A stretch of 64,000 nt of DNA from Castanea sativa (Eukaryota > Streptophyta > Magnoliopsida > Fagales > Fagaceae): contig NC_134016.1 of NCBI RefSeq assembly GCF_040712315.1, positions 6,436,782 through 6,500,781 on the forward strand. The letters run 5' to 3'. Shown piece after piece: positions 47,219-57,759 of this stretch; the stretch's first letter is position 1; every line of letters starts with the position of its first letter. The position numbers and the translations under genes are program-made. Below the pieces are notes generated by a model. The model was not told where the DNA came from and did no database searches. It worked only from the letters and a program-made list of their open reading frames with translations.

Positions 47219-47768
47219 GTACTGTTTTATTATTTGATTTGGTCATAGATACGGTCAGTGTTTTTGGTATTTTGATTGTTCCAGTGTGGATTGACCGAGT
47301 CTATTTATAATTTATATCCAATATATAATAAATAAATAAAACACTTCTGTTTAGTTTAGTTGGGTTAGACTGAGACTTATTTATGTTTTGGTTTTGATCT
47401 TTCAAATTTTTAGTATTGTTGTGTGGGGGAGTGATTTTAATTGTGCTAGGATTGATTTAATGTTAGAAAATTTTAGTTTGGATACCCAAAAAATCTTGGG
47501 AAGAAAGTTTTATGTTATTTTTAGTTTGTGCAATTTTAATTTGTGACAATTTATTTTAATTATTTAAAGTTTTTCTTAGGCTTTTTTTTTTTTTTTTTTG
47601 TTGAGAAACCAAAACAAAAAAACCTAACTGAATTGACACTTCATGATTCAATTGGATAAACTAGCACATGTAAATGGTGTGAGTCGCACTTAATTAATGA
47701 CAACTTTATTAATGAAAATGAAAGTGGATCAAAGTTTTTGATTTTATGAAATAAAATCTTCTAAACTT
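47219..47768. other. 3' flank of RBR copy 2
   Basis: AT-rich, with a T tract near 47,583-47,599. No gene recognised. Confidence 0.4.
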
Positions 47769-47771
47769 TAA

Positions 47772-48359
47772 GGTGGCGTTTGGTATAGGTAAATCCATAT
47801 TATCTTTGGTATCTAAATGCGTGCGAATGTAATGTTTGAAAATCTAGATGTTTGGAAACGTAACTATTTTTATATTTTGTTTGATTTAAAATCTAATAAA
47901 AAGATATTTGTATTTGGTTTATTTTAAAAACCCTTATAACAATTATTTTATTTTTCTCAAAATACCATTTGATTAATAAATACAACATTAAATTTTTTTT
48001 AATCTTCTAATAAATAAATTATGAGAAACAAAATATAAATTATAACATTTTTTTATATAACATGTATAATAAAAAGATAATTACTTAAATTGTCAATTTA
48101 TAAAAATATTTTTATTTTATTTTATTTATATTGGTTAAAGTGTAGGGAGAATGGGTAAGATTGTTGGTTTATACAAAATGTAACTTTATTTATGCATGGG
48201 AATGTAAATACCCACATTTTTTTAAGGAAATCTACATTCTTACAAAAAGTGCATTGAGTGGGATCTAGATACCTCTGACATTTGATTCTCTTGTGTGATT
48301 TGCAATCAAATTTGAGAATCTTTTAACATTCTCAAATATTACTTATATCAAACGACACC
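47772..48359. mobile_element. Tourist-like MITE, 588 bp
   Basis: Ends GGTGGCGTTTGGTATA and (inverted) GGTGTCGTTTGATATA, flanked by TAA (47,769-47,771 and 48,360-48,362). It is the same family as 50,901-51,572 (GGCGTTTGGTA ends, AATCTACATT-like interior). Confidence 0.75.
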
Positions 48360-48479
48360 TAAGGCTGTAATTTGCAATTTAAGAAAAAAAAGATCAATAT
48401 TTATTTGGAAGAAAAAAAAAATCAATATTTTAAGATTGTATTATAATAATTTTATAATAGTTCTATTTGGGTTTATTAT

Positions 48480-48925
48480 CTCAATTCAAGGTTAAGTAAT
48501 TAAATTTCACTTCTGCTAAAAAAAAGTAATTAAATTTCACTTTGAAGTTTATTAATAATAGGATTCCTATTTGGGTTTCATCATTTTGTCCAGTAAAATA
48601 CCCTTACACAAATTTGAAATTTTCTAAAATACCCCTATGTATTAGTTATTTTTAAAAAAGTTCTTAAGTTTTAGGATTTCAAACTTTTATCAATTTTCAC
48701 TGTTAAGCAATTAAAATTCACTTCTACTAAAAATAAAAAGTAATTAAATTTCACTTTGAAGTTTATTAATAATAGAATTCTTGTTTGGGTTTCATCATTT
48801 TGTATACTAAAATATCCTTACACAAATTCTTAAACTTTCTAAAATGCCCCTATCTATTAGTTATTTTTTAAAATGTTCCTAAGTTTTAGGCTTTCAAACT
48901 TTTATCCACTTTCGCGTAAATAAAG
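48480..48925. repeat. 214-bp tandem duplication
   Basis: GAAGTTTATTAATAATAG recurs at 48,544 and 48,758, and the following 160 bp (TTTGGGTTTCATCATTTTGT, TTAGTTATTTTT, TTAGG.TTTCAAACTTTTAT) matches in order. A small insertion with 19-bp flanking repeats is present in both units. Confidence 0.8.
48494..48542 (+). mobile_element. Micro-retroposon scar: CTGCT + A6 between 19-bp repeats
   Basis: A 19-bp sequence beginning AAGTAATTAAATTTCAC is present at 48,494-48,512 and 48,524-48,542 around CTGCT plus six A. A diverged form is present in the second unit of the 214-bp tandem repeat, so the insertion is older than that duplication. Confidence 0.5.
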
Positions 48926-49209
48926 GTCCTTAAAATTAGGATATAATCTCTATCTCACTTTTAAAAATTATTTCACTAAATTCAAAATAAAAAAAATAAA
49001 AAAAGAGCCTAATTACACACGCAAAGTGTATGTGATGGGTCTAGAATATATAAATTAATCTTTAAAGTCCTAAATTTCACTCTTGCTTCCCATAAAAATA
49101 AATTTAAAAAAAAAGGGTCGCTCTTGCTGCGGAGAAGAAGACTACAAAAGTGGGCTACGGTTGTTTGAAACAAAGAAAGAAAAGAGAAAAGCAGAATGGT
49201 GATGGAGTG

Positions 49210-49241
<32 letters not shown>

Positions 49242-49377
49242 CTAGGCGTGTGACAAGACTGATGTGAGAAGACTTTAGGTTGATCCTATTATTTTTAGGT
49301 ATTTACTAAAATGCCATGTAAGTCATAACTTGGAAATATGGAAAAAAAAAAAATGTTTTCAATTCTCGTCATTCTAA
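48926..49377. other. AT-rich spacer with A30-like tract
   Basis: It contains a poly(A) of about 30 bp near 49,210-49,240. No gene recognised. Confidence 0.4.
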
Positions 49378-50453
49378 GAGAATCCTCATCAAAGATTTCA
49401 TAAAATTTCACATTTACAATCTCAAAAACTTACTTTATCAATTTTAACACCTCATTTTACAATACACTTAACATCAAAGATTTTATATATTTTACCGCTT
49501 CATTAAAATATTAATTGTTTATTATTTTTTATTCTCATTCACATCTTTTTCACTACCAACAAACCCACTGCCACTGCTAACACCCACTGCCACCACCAGC
49601 CACAGCCACAGCCACCACCACCAACCACCAACCACCAACCACCAACCACAACCTCAACCCCCAACTACCAAAATAAATAAAAAATAAAAAAAAAACCCAC
49701 GGCACAAACCGCAGCCGAAACCCAACAACCTTGATTTGAACCTCAACCCCGATCTAAACCCACTAGCAAACCCACCAGCAGACCCATCATACCGAACCAA
49801 AACCCATCACACACACACAAACCCAGTAGATCGGTGACCCACGACCCACGCCAAACCAAAACCACAACCACAAACCACAACATAAAAATAATAAAAATAA
49901 TAAAAAAAGATAAAAGAAACCTCCATCGTTGCCATCAACAGATCGATGAACCAAAACCCATAGGATCAATACCCATCGGACCAATACCCATCGGACCATC
50001 AGATTGGTGAACCAAAACCCATCACACACACGCAAACCTAGTAGATCAGTGACCCATGACCCATGTTGAATCTCCACCACAATCATTGGACCATTGGACC
50101 CACAACTCATGCCCATCAGACCACAATTGCCTACCATCGAACCATTGCTGCCACCACCCACGACCATCGGACCATTAGACCACAACCCTAACCATTGGAC
50201 CACGTCAAACCACGAGACAGAGAAGAGAGAAGTGAGATAGGAAAGAGAGACAAATGAGAAATAGATCTGTTGGTGGAATAAAAACCTTTTTTTTTTTTAC
50301 AATCCAACTACAGTGAGTTGTTATTGATAACAACTCACTGTAGCTTGGTGCTAAATCTTTTAAGATTTAGCATGTTTGATGGAAGTGGATTTTTATCATT
50401 TGAGGTGCTAAAAATAGCATTTAACATTTTTAGCACATTTAATGAAAATGCTC
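49378..50453. mobile_element. Tourist-like non-autonomous element, 1076 bp, second copy of the 20,782-22,009 type
   Basis: Ends GAGAATCCTCATCAAAG and (inverted) GAGCATTTTCATTAAA, flanked by TAA (49,375-49,377 and 50,454-50,456). The plan is the same as at 20,782: AT-rich left end, long CCACCA/ACCCAC-rich middle, GAGA-rich tract, and a hairpin-prone right end (ACAACTCACTGTAG and CTACAGTGAGTTGT near 50,307-50,343). The Gly/Trp-rich minus-strand frame 50,203-49,787 is a shadow of the simple sequence. Confidence 0.6.
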
Positions 50454-50702
50454 TAACTCATTTTTTTGAATTTTGAGTGATGAGAACAAAATCCAAAAAT
50501 CTTGCCAAGCAACAATTTTCTTGTGGGTCCTACATGTTTTGGATTATGAGTGATGAAAATTGATTTATATAACTCACTTTTCACCCAATCCAAACACTCT
50601 CTAAAACTTTAAGGCGCAAAATTTAAACATGTTCAAACTTAGAGGTATAGAAGTAGTTTGCAATTTGGCCAAGATAAAATTAAGAACGAAAATTAGGTAG
50701 CA

Positions 50703-50705
<3 letters not shown>

Positions 50706-50752
<47 letters not shown>
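50706..50752. repeat. (AT)n microsatellite
   Basis: Uninterrupted AT run of about 46 bp upstream of the RBR pseudogene. Confidence 0.95.
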
Positions 50753-50755
<3 letters not shown>

Positions 50756-50900
50756 TCGAAAGAATGCTTGTGTTTGAAGTTTTGAAAAAGTGTGCTTAAC
50801 TAGCTAGTTGGAGGTTTTGGGTCCACCGAAGTCGATCCAGTCCACAGAGTCTGGTTTTGTAGCAAGCAATCGTGTTACCTGACGTATAAGAATCCTATTA

Positions 50901-51572
50901 TGTGGCGTTTGGTACGTGGGAATCTACATTACTCTTGGCATCTAAATTCCTAGGAATGTGATTCCTAGGAATCACATTCCTAAGAACGTAGCTATTCCTA
51001 TGTTTGGTTTCATTGGGAATATCTTAAGATTCCTAGGAATGTGAGATGATAATGTTTGGTTTATTCTCATCAATCTTAAATGAATTATATATTTTTCCTA
51101 TTCTATCCTTAGATTTGAATGTGAACTACCAAGTCCTTAAAAAAAATCTTCCTCTAAATAAATAATGAAAAACCAAATATAAACAATTAATTATAAAAAA
51201 TTCATTAAAATTATAGTCTAACATTTCAAAATGACAGGTATAATACAAAAATAACTATTTAAATTCTCAAATGATTTTATTCTTAATAATAATTTTAAAA
51301 TAGTTTAATCCATAATAATTTGTTTTATATTTTATCTTAATTGATTAAATGATAATGAAAAAGGGTTAAAATTGTCAATCTATAAAAAATACAGTTTTCT
51401 TTAAGCTTGGGAATCTGGATTCCCACCTGTTTTAAAGGGAATCCACATTCCCACTGAGAGGGGAATCCAGATTCCCCTGGCATCTGATTCCTTAGCGTGA
51501 TTTGCAACCAAACATGGGAATCTTTAAACATTCCTAGGAATCCTAAAACATTACCCCGTACCAAACGCCACA
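50901..51572. mobile_element. Tourist-like MITE, 672 bp, in the RBR pseudogene leader
   Basis: Ends TGTGGCGTTTGGTACG are perfectly inverted; the flanking duplication is TTA (50,898-50,900 and 51,573-51,575). The empty site survives in RBR copy 2 (AATCCTGTTAGAG near 44,548), against AATCCTATTA..TTAGAG here. Confidence 0.9.
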
Positions 51573-52681
51573 TTAGAGTTACTAGGAACCACGTACTTTT
51601 TCTCTAGTCTTGAAACATACACAAGGAAAGATAATTTTTGGTTTTCCTCTAAGCATAAGTTTTGGGTATTACAATCACAAAGAGTTAGATTTAGTGAAGA
51701 TCTTAGGTGAGTTCATACTAATTCTTCTATAGAAGATATTATTATATGTCAAAGTTAAGCATAAACTTGAGAATGTATGGTAATTGTATATATAAAAGTG
51801 AATTTATTCAAAGTTTGTTACGTAGTTTTGAGCAAGAATTTTTCACTCAAAATTTTGTGCTATTGTGAGTGATTTTTATCTTGGCTTAGAAATTTTGGTA
51901 ATAATATATATTTGTTTTGGAATTAATTAAAATTCTAGTTTTGTTATTATTATTATTTTTATATTTTCTGATCCAACATGAGGACGCTGGAGTAACTCTT
52001 AAGTACTGTAAAGGCACCAACATGATCTTAATATTCATCTGTAAGATATGCAGAGAGTTCAATCACCAACAAAGAAATTCAAGAACAAAGATACTAAGAT
52101 AGGTATGTACAAAATGCAAGGAGCTTTATTGCTTTCATAGCAATGCGCGGTCGCCAGGGTGCAGCTTCTTTCAAAGATTAGACGCAAATGACCGAATGCT
52201 AATAGCTAATGGAGGTCGCAGACTCGCAGTGTTAAAGAGATGGGTCAAATGCCCTACTTGCAAGTGTATTTACCCATTTGTCCTTCTCTTGGTGCAGGTT
52301 TGTGATTTTGCATGCTTTACTCTCAAGGCCCAAATTCATTGGATATTGGGCTTTGTTCATGGATCCATATTTTATATGAAAAATTTGGTGGCAACATTGA
52401 GTCATGTGACTCGTTTGAAGTTTAAATTATACACTGAAGATTCCTACAAATTGGTTTGAAGACCTTGTTTGCATGAATCCAAGCAATTAATAATGGTTGT
52501 CTTTTAGACATCCAAGCAATTTGCTCAAACATCATATTATATTGGCTGAGTATACAGGACTAGTTTACAAGGATGTGGAAACACAAAAATAATGTATTTT
52601 ACAATAGCAAATTCAATTACTTTGACAATAATAGCTAAAGCTGAGAAGTTTGACACAAAGCAATCAAACAACCATCTAAAA

Positions 52682-53968
52682 TTACAGTAGTTTTTGAGCC
52701 TGTAATACTTGGAGGATAGAACACACTGTCTGTATGAAAGTTAAAACGAAAAGGATAGCAACAGCCACGGTAATAGCAGTTCTCCAAGGAGTGCTAAAAT
52801 AATCTCGCTTTAGTATTGCCTTCCATATGTGCCGAGGGTCCTTATAGAATGCATTCAAACTTTCGCAGAGTTTACAATACTCAGTGCTCAGACCTACCCA
52901 TAAGATATTTTTGTGAAGATTGTTAATAATCGATGTTGCTGCATTGTTATCGCCTAGATAATTATCCACGATTCCACTATCACAAAGTAAATCCATATCT
53001 TTGGTAGTATTTGTAAGGAAATCCAACATGCAAAAGTAATCAGTAACATATCCGTGTCTTATATAACAAATTTGCTCTAATGCCATAATGTTTCGAATAA
53101 GAGCTTCCGTTGTATCATATAATTCTAAGCGTGGGATTTCCAGCACTCCATTTTCAAATTTCAAGCCAGTTAAACATTCGTCTGAACTCACCCTAAACTT
53201 GACTCCTGCATCTTGCAGCACAGCTGCAGAGTACAAAAGTTTAACCTTTTTATTGCCTCTTTGGGGTAGCCGAGGGGATGAAGGCCAAAGTGATTGAGGT
53301 AGAAGAAAGGTTCTAAGCAGATCCGTGAAGTGTAGTATTTTCACATCAGAGTTCATATGGCTTATGTTTTGAACATTGAAGTCCTTAAAGAATTCAAATG
53401 TAAGTTGAAGTACGGAAAGGACGCCAGGGAACATGGGAAGTGCAACTTGGAACATTTTTTCAAGAAAAAAGAATGGAAGCTGATTTTCAAGTAATAACAA
53501 ATCATTGATCACCGTTTGGAGTAGAAATGATTCCTTGAACATGGGATCTTCACTTGGCCAAGTTTTCGAATGGCATCTTAGAAAAAGCTCCAAAATGAAG
53601 ATGGCATCCACCCAGACCAATTCTGACAAACTATCATCACTTAGCCAAATACACTCTCCGTAGAACTCGCGAATTTGTTTCATCGTCTCTTCATTTTCAA
53701 TTGTAAGTACATTAGCCCTGTTTTCGGCAGCGACCCGTTGCCAGAAACGTTTGGAATATTCCTCTTTTAGATCTTGCATGGGTTGCAATCTTGCGTTGTC
53801 TCTGTGAAAAGGGCCAATCGAAATAACCTGAGGTGTGTACGCTTCTTCGTTCAATTTGCGAAGATGATATGGCACCCTATAGATACCGGTAATGCGAATT
53901 AAAATTCCTTGGCGTTTTAGTTTTGCCCTCGTCATGACATGATCTTGTATCACCAATGACAATGTCAA
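52682..53968 (-). CDS. DUF247 (UPF0481) membrane protein
   Basis: Single open frame of 428 residues without introns, as is usual for this family. Hallmarks are GIYRVPYHLRKLNEEAYTPQ followed by VISIGPFHRDN (residues 28-57), NDLLLLENQLPFFFLEKMF (about 168-187), the mid-region FTDLLR, LKFENGVLEIPRLELYDTTE (about 268-287) and ALIRNIMALEQ. A C-terminal hydrophobic helix (AITVAVAILFVLTFIQTVCS) anchors it in a membrane with few residues beyond. The family is plant-specific and its biochemical function is unknown; in grasses two DUF247 genes are linked to self-incompatibility. No stop or frameshift is seen, so it is probably a real gene. It lies downstream of the RBR pseudogene in the opposite direction, with no evident link. 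Confidence 0.88.
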   Translation of the reverse strand: MTLSLVIQDHVMTRAKLKRQGILIRITGIYRVPYHLRKLNEEAYTPQVISIGPFHRDNARLQPMQDLKEEYSKRFWQRVAAENRANVLTIENEETMKQIREFYGECIWLSDDSLSELVWVDAIFILELFLRCHSKTWPSEDPMFKESFLLQTVINDLLLLENQLPFFFLEKMFQVALPMFPGVLSVLQLTFEFFKDFNVQNISHMNSDVKILHFTDLLRTFLLPQSLWPSSPRLPQRGNKKVKLLYSAAVLQDAGVKFRVSSDECLTGLKFENGVLEIPRLELYDTTEALIRNIMALEQICYIRHGYVTDYFCMLDFLTNTTKDMDLLCDSGIVDNYLGDNNAATSIINNLHKNILWVGLSTEYCKLCESLNAFYKDPRHIWKAILKRDYFSTPWRTAITVAVAILFVLTFIQTVCSILQVLQAQKLL

Positions 53969-54554
53969 GAGCCATTAGCATTAGAAATACATGTTATGAC
54001 TTGCAATGTGCACAAACAAGTTATAATATTTTTTGAGAGAGGTAAATAGTGGCATTGGAAATTGTGGCAAACACAGCATAATCACTTCAAAAAAATCTTA
54101 AATTAAAATTCCTTTGTGATCGATGTTCACTCCATAATACATCACGTCATTAATATTTATGAAACTAATTTCAACTATATTAATTCATGTCCGACTTCAC
54201 TATGAAAAGGGAAAAAAATAAAATGTAAATTCTTTAGCAGCATAAAATTATATATTTTAATTGACAAACATAATATAACAATTAATTAATATACAAATAT
54301 AATATTTTGTAGCATGTATAAACAATTATGTATTTTAGTTTTTTTTTTCTATAGTGAACATTTAAAGCATGAATCCATTCTCTTAAAATTTTACTTCGTC
54401 TACTCTGTTTATCATTATAGAGGAGACCATGAAAGTCTAAAATTACATCGTCATCTACTCTATATATTTACATTCATCAACCCTGTTTACTTTTTAAAAC
54501 TCATTGTCGCACATTTGTACTTGTTCTATAAGCATCGTCAAATGAAGAAGACTA

Positions 54555-54745
54555 TGGTGGTATTTGGGTTTTGTGTTTGGTTTTTTTTCCCTGGAAAGCG
54601 CTTTTTGGCACTGTTCATTGTCCATTAACAGTGATTATAGGCTTATGAACAGTACCAAGCGTATGAATAGTAACTTTTTTATTATTATTTTTTTTTATTA
54701 TTTTTAATTTTCAGCAAAATAAGCGATATCCAAATAGACCCTAAT
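54555..54745. mobile_element. Degraded Tourist-like MITE
   Basis: The right end reads, inverted, TTAGGGTCTATTTGGATATC followed by GCTTATTTTGCTG, a common plant MITE terminus. The left end TGGTATTTGGGTTTTG pairs weakly. The interior holds GAACAGT/ACTGTTC-type motifs. Confidence 0.45.
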
Positions 54746-54982
54746 ATGATATCCATAATAACAAAACTCATAAAATAGCACTTAGGTTAAAATTGATGAA
54801 GAACAGCAGACCAACACGGTGTCGTTTAAAAAGCAAAAGCTAAACTGAATGAAAAAAAAAAAAAAAAAGGACTACGTTTTATAAGAACTTGAGCAACATT
54901 CATTTCACAGTGAGCATAATAAGGTGTGCAATAAAGCAGTGCCGTTTTACTTAATGCCTTAAGCAGTGGGATCAGTTATATT

Positions 54983-55031
54983 AATTACCACGTGTTATAT
55001 TTTTCTCAAAAAAGAAATTACCACGTGTTAT
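54983..55031 (+). mobile_element. Micro-retroposon scar: ATTTTTCTC + A6 between 16-bp repeats
   Basis: AATTACCACGTGTTAT at 54,983-54,998 is repeated exactly at 55,016-55,031. Only 17 bp (ATTTTTCTCAAAAAAGA) lie between. Confidence 0.65.
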
Positions 55032-55115
55032 TTTATTTATTTATTTTTATACAAAATAGAAATTTTATTATACCCTAATTGTATATGTGTGTAAAATTTC
55101 TTCCTTAACTTATAT

Positions 55116-56040
55116 TGTTAGGTTCCAAGACCTTAAGAACTAATGTATTAGAACTTCAATGTGTATTGTGTTGGCAAACCATGATCAGAACCTTTAGTCT
55201 AGGTTTAGACTTGCTCAAAGTTTGGTTTAATATAAGTTTGGAATCGAATAGTTGCAGGAAATTACTGTTCTATTTCTACACGGCTCGATCGATCGAAGAA
55301 TAAACTCGACCGATCGAGAATCGTGAATCAGGAATTTTCTGCAGAATTTTAAGTCGGCCCAAACACAGTTCAAGCCCATTAAGGATTAGGGTTTCAGATC
55401 TACTTCTCCCACTATATAAAAGAAACTCTAAACACATTTTTAAAGGCTTCTATGAGAGAAAAGAGTGTGCCTCTTTTTGTATCTAGGGTTTTGTATCCAA
55501 ACCTCTCTAGAGTCTTTATTGCTCATATTGCTGTTTGCGTGAATCTCTTGCGAGATCAAAGATGTGCTTGCCTTCACACAAGCTTGAGATTATCAAGAAG
55601 GAGATTTCTTCAAGAACTTGATGATCATTCAGTTGTTGCCATAAGAGTTTAAAGATACACAAGCGGAGGTGCTTGTACTTGCTAGAGAATCCAAGAAAGA
55701 AGGAGTCCGTGGTCTCGAAGCTTGCACGTGGTCGTGTTAGTAAGTTCTACTAGTGGGTAGCAATAGGATGTTAGTGGTCTAAGTCGCTATTGTACAACTT
55801 CGATTCTTTCATAGTAGATTCAGGTTTACCTTGAGGATAGCTAGGTTAAATCTTCCTCAGGTTTTTTACCGGTTTGGTTTTCCTAGGTCATCATATCTTT
55901 GTGTTTTTATATTCCGCACTTAAAATTGATATGATTTTATGATTGTGTTAACCTAGATCTGAAATTTGGACTAAGTAATAAGTTGGTTTTTTAACTAGGT
56001 TAATCCAATTGTGGTTTAAGGGATCTAAACAAACTCAACA
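55116..56040 (+). mobile_element. Solo LTR (925 bp), same family as 22,534-23,369
   Basis: It begins TGTTAGGTTCCAAGACC and ends CTCAACA. Flanks are TATAT (55,111-55,115) and CATAT (56,041-56,045), 4 of 5. A TATA box (CTATATAAAAG, near 55,412) and the paired GGCTCGATCGATCGA motif are present. No internal region is attached. Confidence 0.75.
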
Positions 56041-57687
56041 CATATATTATTCATAAACATGCAAAATAAAAGAAACAACATTCTTTTAAATAAGTTCACC
56101 AGTTTGAAGCATATTTCCATGTACGATATATTATCTATTCATGATAAAAATCATAAAACATTATTATTGAAAACGAATTAAAAGAAAAAGGTAAAAAAAA
56201 TAATAGAGAATAAGGTTGAGCAAATCTTGTAAAAAAGCAGAGCAAGATAGCAGCTCTTTTTTAAATTAAAATGATAAAACTTCTGACAAACCTCATAAAT
56301 CAAATAACAATCATTTTCCAATTCTGCCAAATCCTTTTGAGGGTGGATTGGTAAATGAATTCCTTTTCCTTTCATTAATCATACATCTAAATAGTTTATT
56401 AACTGAAGGCTAACACTACACCTCAATCCCACTGGCCACTGCTGTAGCCACCAATGACTTGAAATGGCTACTGCTTTACACAAGGAGATTTTCAAGACAA
56501 CAAAGATGATTTGAGACTTATTATTAGAAGTGGTTCACACCAAAGATGATTTGAGACTTATTATTAGTTCCAAAGTCATGTCTATGTACAACAATATCAA
56601 TGATGATTAGAAAGCAATGTTCATGAAAGAAATACCCCCAATGATTTTAACAGATTCAAGATATAAAGGAAGGTTCCACAATTAATATTAACAAGAACTA
56701 CCTATCAAAAAATATATATTAGCAAGAACCACTTAAGAGTCACAATTCATTTTACTAGTCATGAAAAACTGGGATAACATCATAGTAATTGAAAGAAAAA
56801 GTGATTTCAAAGTGAGGGAAAAGCAAGAAAAATTGAAAGAAAAAAGATGTGATATGAAAAGGTTCAGATATTAGAAGACAGCAACGCTAACAAAGGCAGG
56901 TAACATAGCAAAAAATGCCAATGAGAGAATTATACAAATGACTATTAAATTGATTAGTGCAAGGATCAAGGTTGATATTTGCCACAGGTAATCAGGTATG
57001 TTACCAACTAGGTGGTTTCATTTGTGATAGCCGGCAAGAGAGTGTTTCACAATCCACTGTAATTGAGAAATGGCTTCATGTTATTGTTATGCAAAAAGAT
57101 GTTTCCTTCTGGTTGTAAGATATTCTATGTTCTGAGTGGACAAGTTCCACATTTTCCTTCCCTACCGTTTTTAAACATAGTGCATTTCTGCAAGATTAAA
57201 GTTCACCCTTGCTTCACTAAGAGTTTGGAATATCCTTGCTTTATTGAAAGTAACAAACTTTGTCCCTCTGTTCAGGGAGTGACTATAGAACCTGTAAAAT
57301 ATGGGTTGGTCACTCTATGTTGATTGGAAATATATTGGAAGTTCCTTGCAGTGCAGGCTCTTGTATCTATAAAATCGCAGGAGGCACTGCTCTAAAAAGC
57401 CCTGGTCTTTCTTCTTTTTTGTCGTTTTTATTTTTAGGGCTCTTGGCTTAGAAAGCCCATTACCCTATTTACTGGTCAACTAATCACATGGTTGGCAGAA
57501 CTGGAAGGCAGAGGTCTTTATGCAGCAATCATCAGGGATCAAAAGAGATTTGCAACCTCTCTAAGCTAATATGTTCTATACAATATCGATTAGTTACAGT
57601 ACATGAATAGTGATATAGATAAGGGGAAGCTCCAGCATTACGACAAAAAAGATCAAAAAAATAAATTGACAATTATAAAGAGCATAC
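56041..57687. other. Spacer, no recognised gene
   Basis: A 40-bp tandem duplication is present (CAAAGATGATTTGAGAC at 56,501 and 56,541). The minus-strand frame near 56,375-56,290 (HLPIHPQKDLAELENDCYLIYE, shortened to its core PQKDLAELENDC) ends at a possible donor, but I do not recognise it. Confidence 0.4.
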
Positions 57688-57759
57688 CTGTAACAGTATA
57701 GCAATAGTATGAAAAGAATTCCACAACAATGGAGCTAAATCTTGAAATAATTCTCTCTT
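57688..57759 (-). pseudogene. Orphan exon of a CNOT9/CAF40 (Rcd1)-like gene
   Basis: On the minus strand, TTTTAG precedes and GTATGC follows an open 72-bp exon encoding 24 residues: KRELFQDLAPLLWNSF followed by HTIAILLQ. Plant CNOT9 (CCR4-NOT subunit; armadillo-like mRNA-decay scaffold) has KRELFQDLAPLLWNSFGTIA.. as one exon in the same phase, as I recall it. G to H and A to I changes follow the conserved part. I could not find the preceding (..ENALLELSK) or following (..IVSIYPVLSP) exons within several kb on either side. It is either a lone exon remnant or part of a badly decayed gene. Confidence 0.65.

Larger units (their letters stand above)
43013..47220. repeat. Segmental duplication block holding RBR copy 2
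   Basis: Co-linear with 36,838-40,320. The 44.4-44.75 kb upstream part also matches 50,665-51,720 next to the pseudogene, including the leader and its intron donor. Confidence 0.75.
50665..52285 (+). pseudogene. RBR ligase pseudogene (copy 4), RING1-IBR deletion, MITE insertion in leader
   Basis: Upstream sequence matches RBR copy 2 (AAGAACGAAAATTAGGTAGC, TTGTGTTTGAAGTTTT, GTTGGAGG.TTTGGGT). The leader donor AGATCTTAG|GTGAGTTCAT is near 51,703. The start equivalent is 52,022 (ILIFICKICREF), with only the first RING1 Cys pair. A stop follows near 52,100 and about 290 bp to the middle of the IBR is missing. The sequence resumes CTKCKELYCFHSNARSPGC, then LAVLKRWVKCPTCK, and ends before the catalytic Cys. 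No exon 2 is found. The leader is split by the MITE 50,901-51,572. This copy cannot encode a working ligase. Confidence 0.75.
53969..55115. other. 5' flank of the DUF247 gene and spacer
   Basis: Upstream region of the DUF247 gene, AT-rich. A degraded MITE and a micro-retroposon scar are listed separately. Poly(A) lies near 54,851-54,867. No further gene. Confidence 0.4.

Noticed and set aside
49787..50203. 138-codon Gly/Trp/Val-rich minus-strand ORF
   Set aside because: Shadow of CCACCA/ACCCAT simple sequence in a non-autonomous element.
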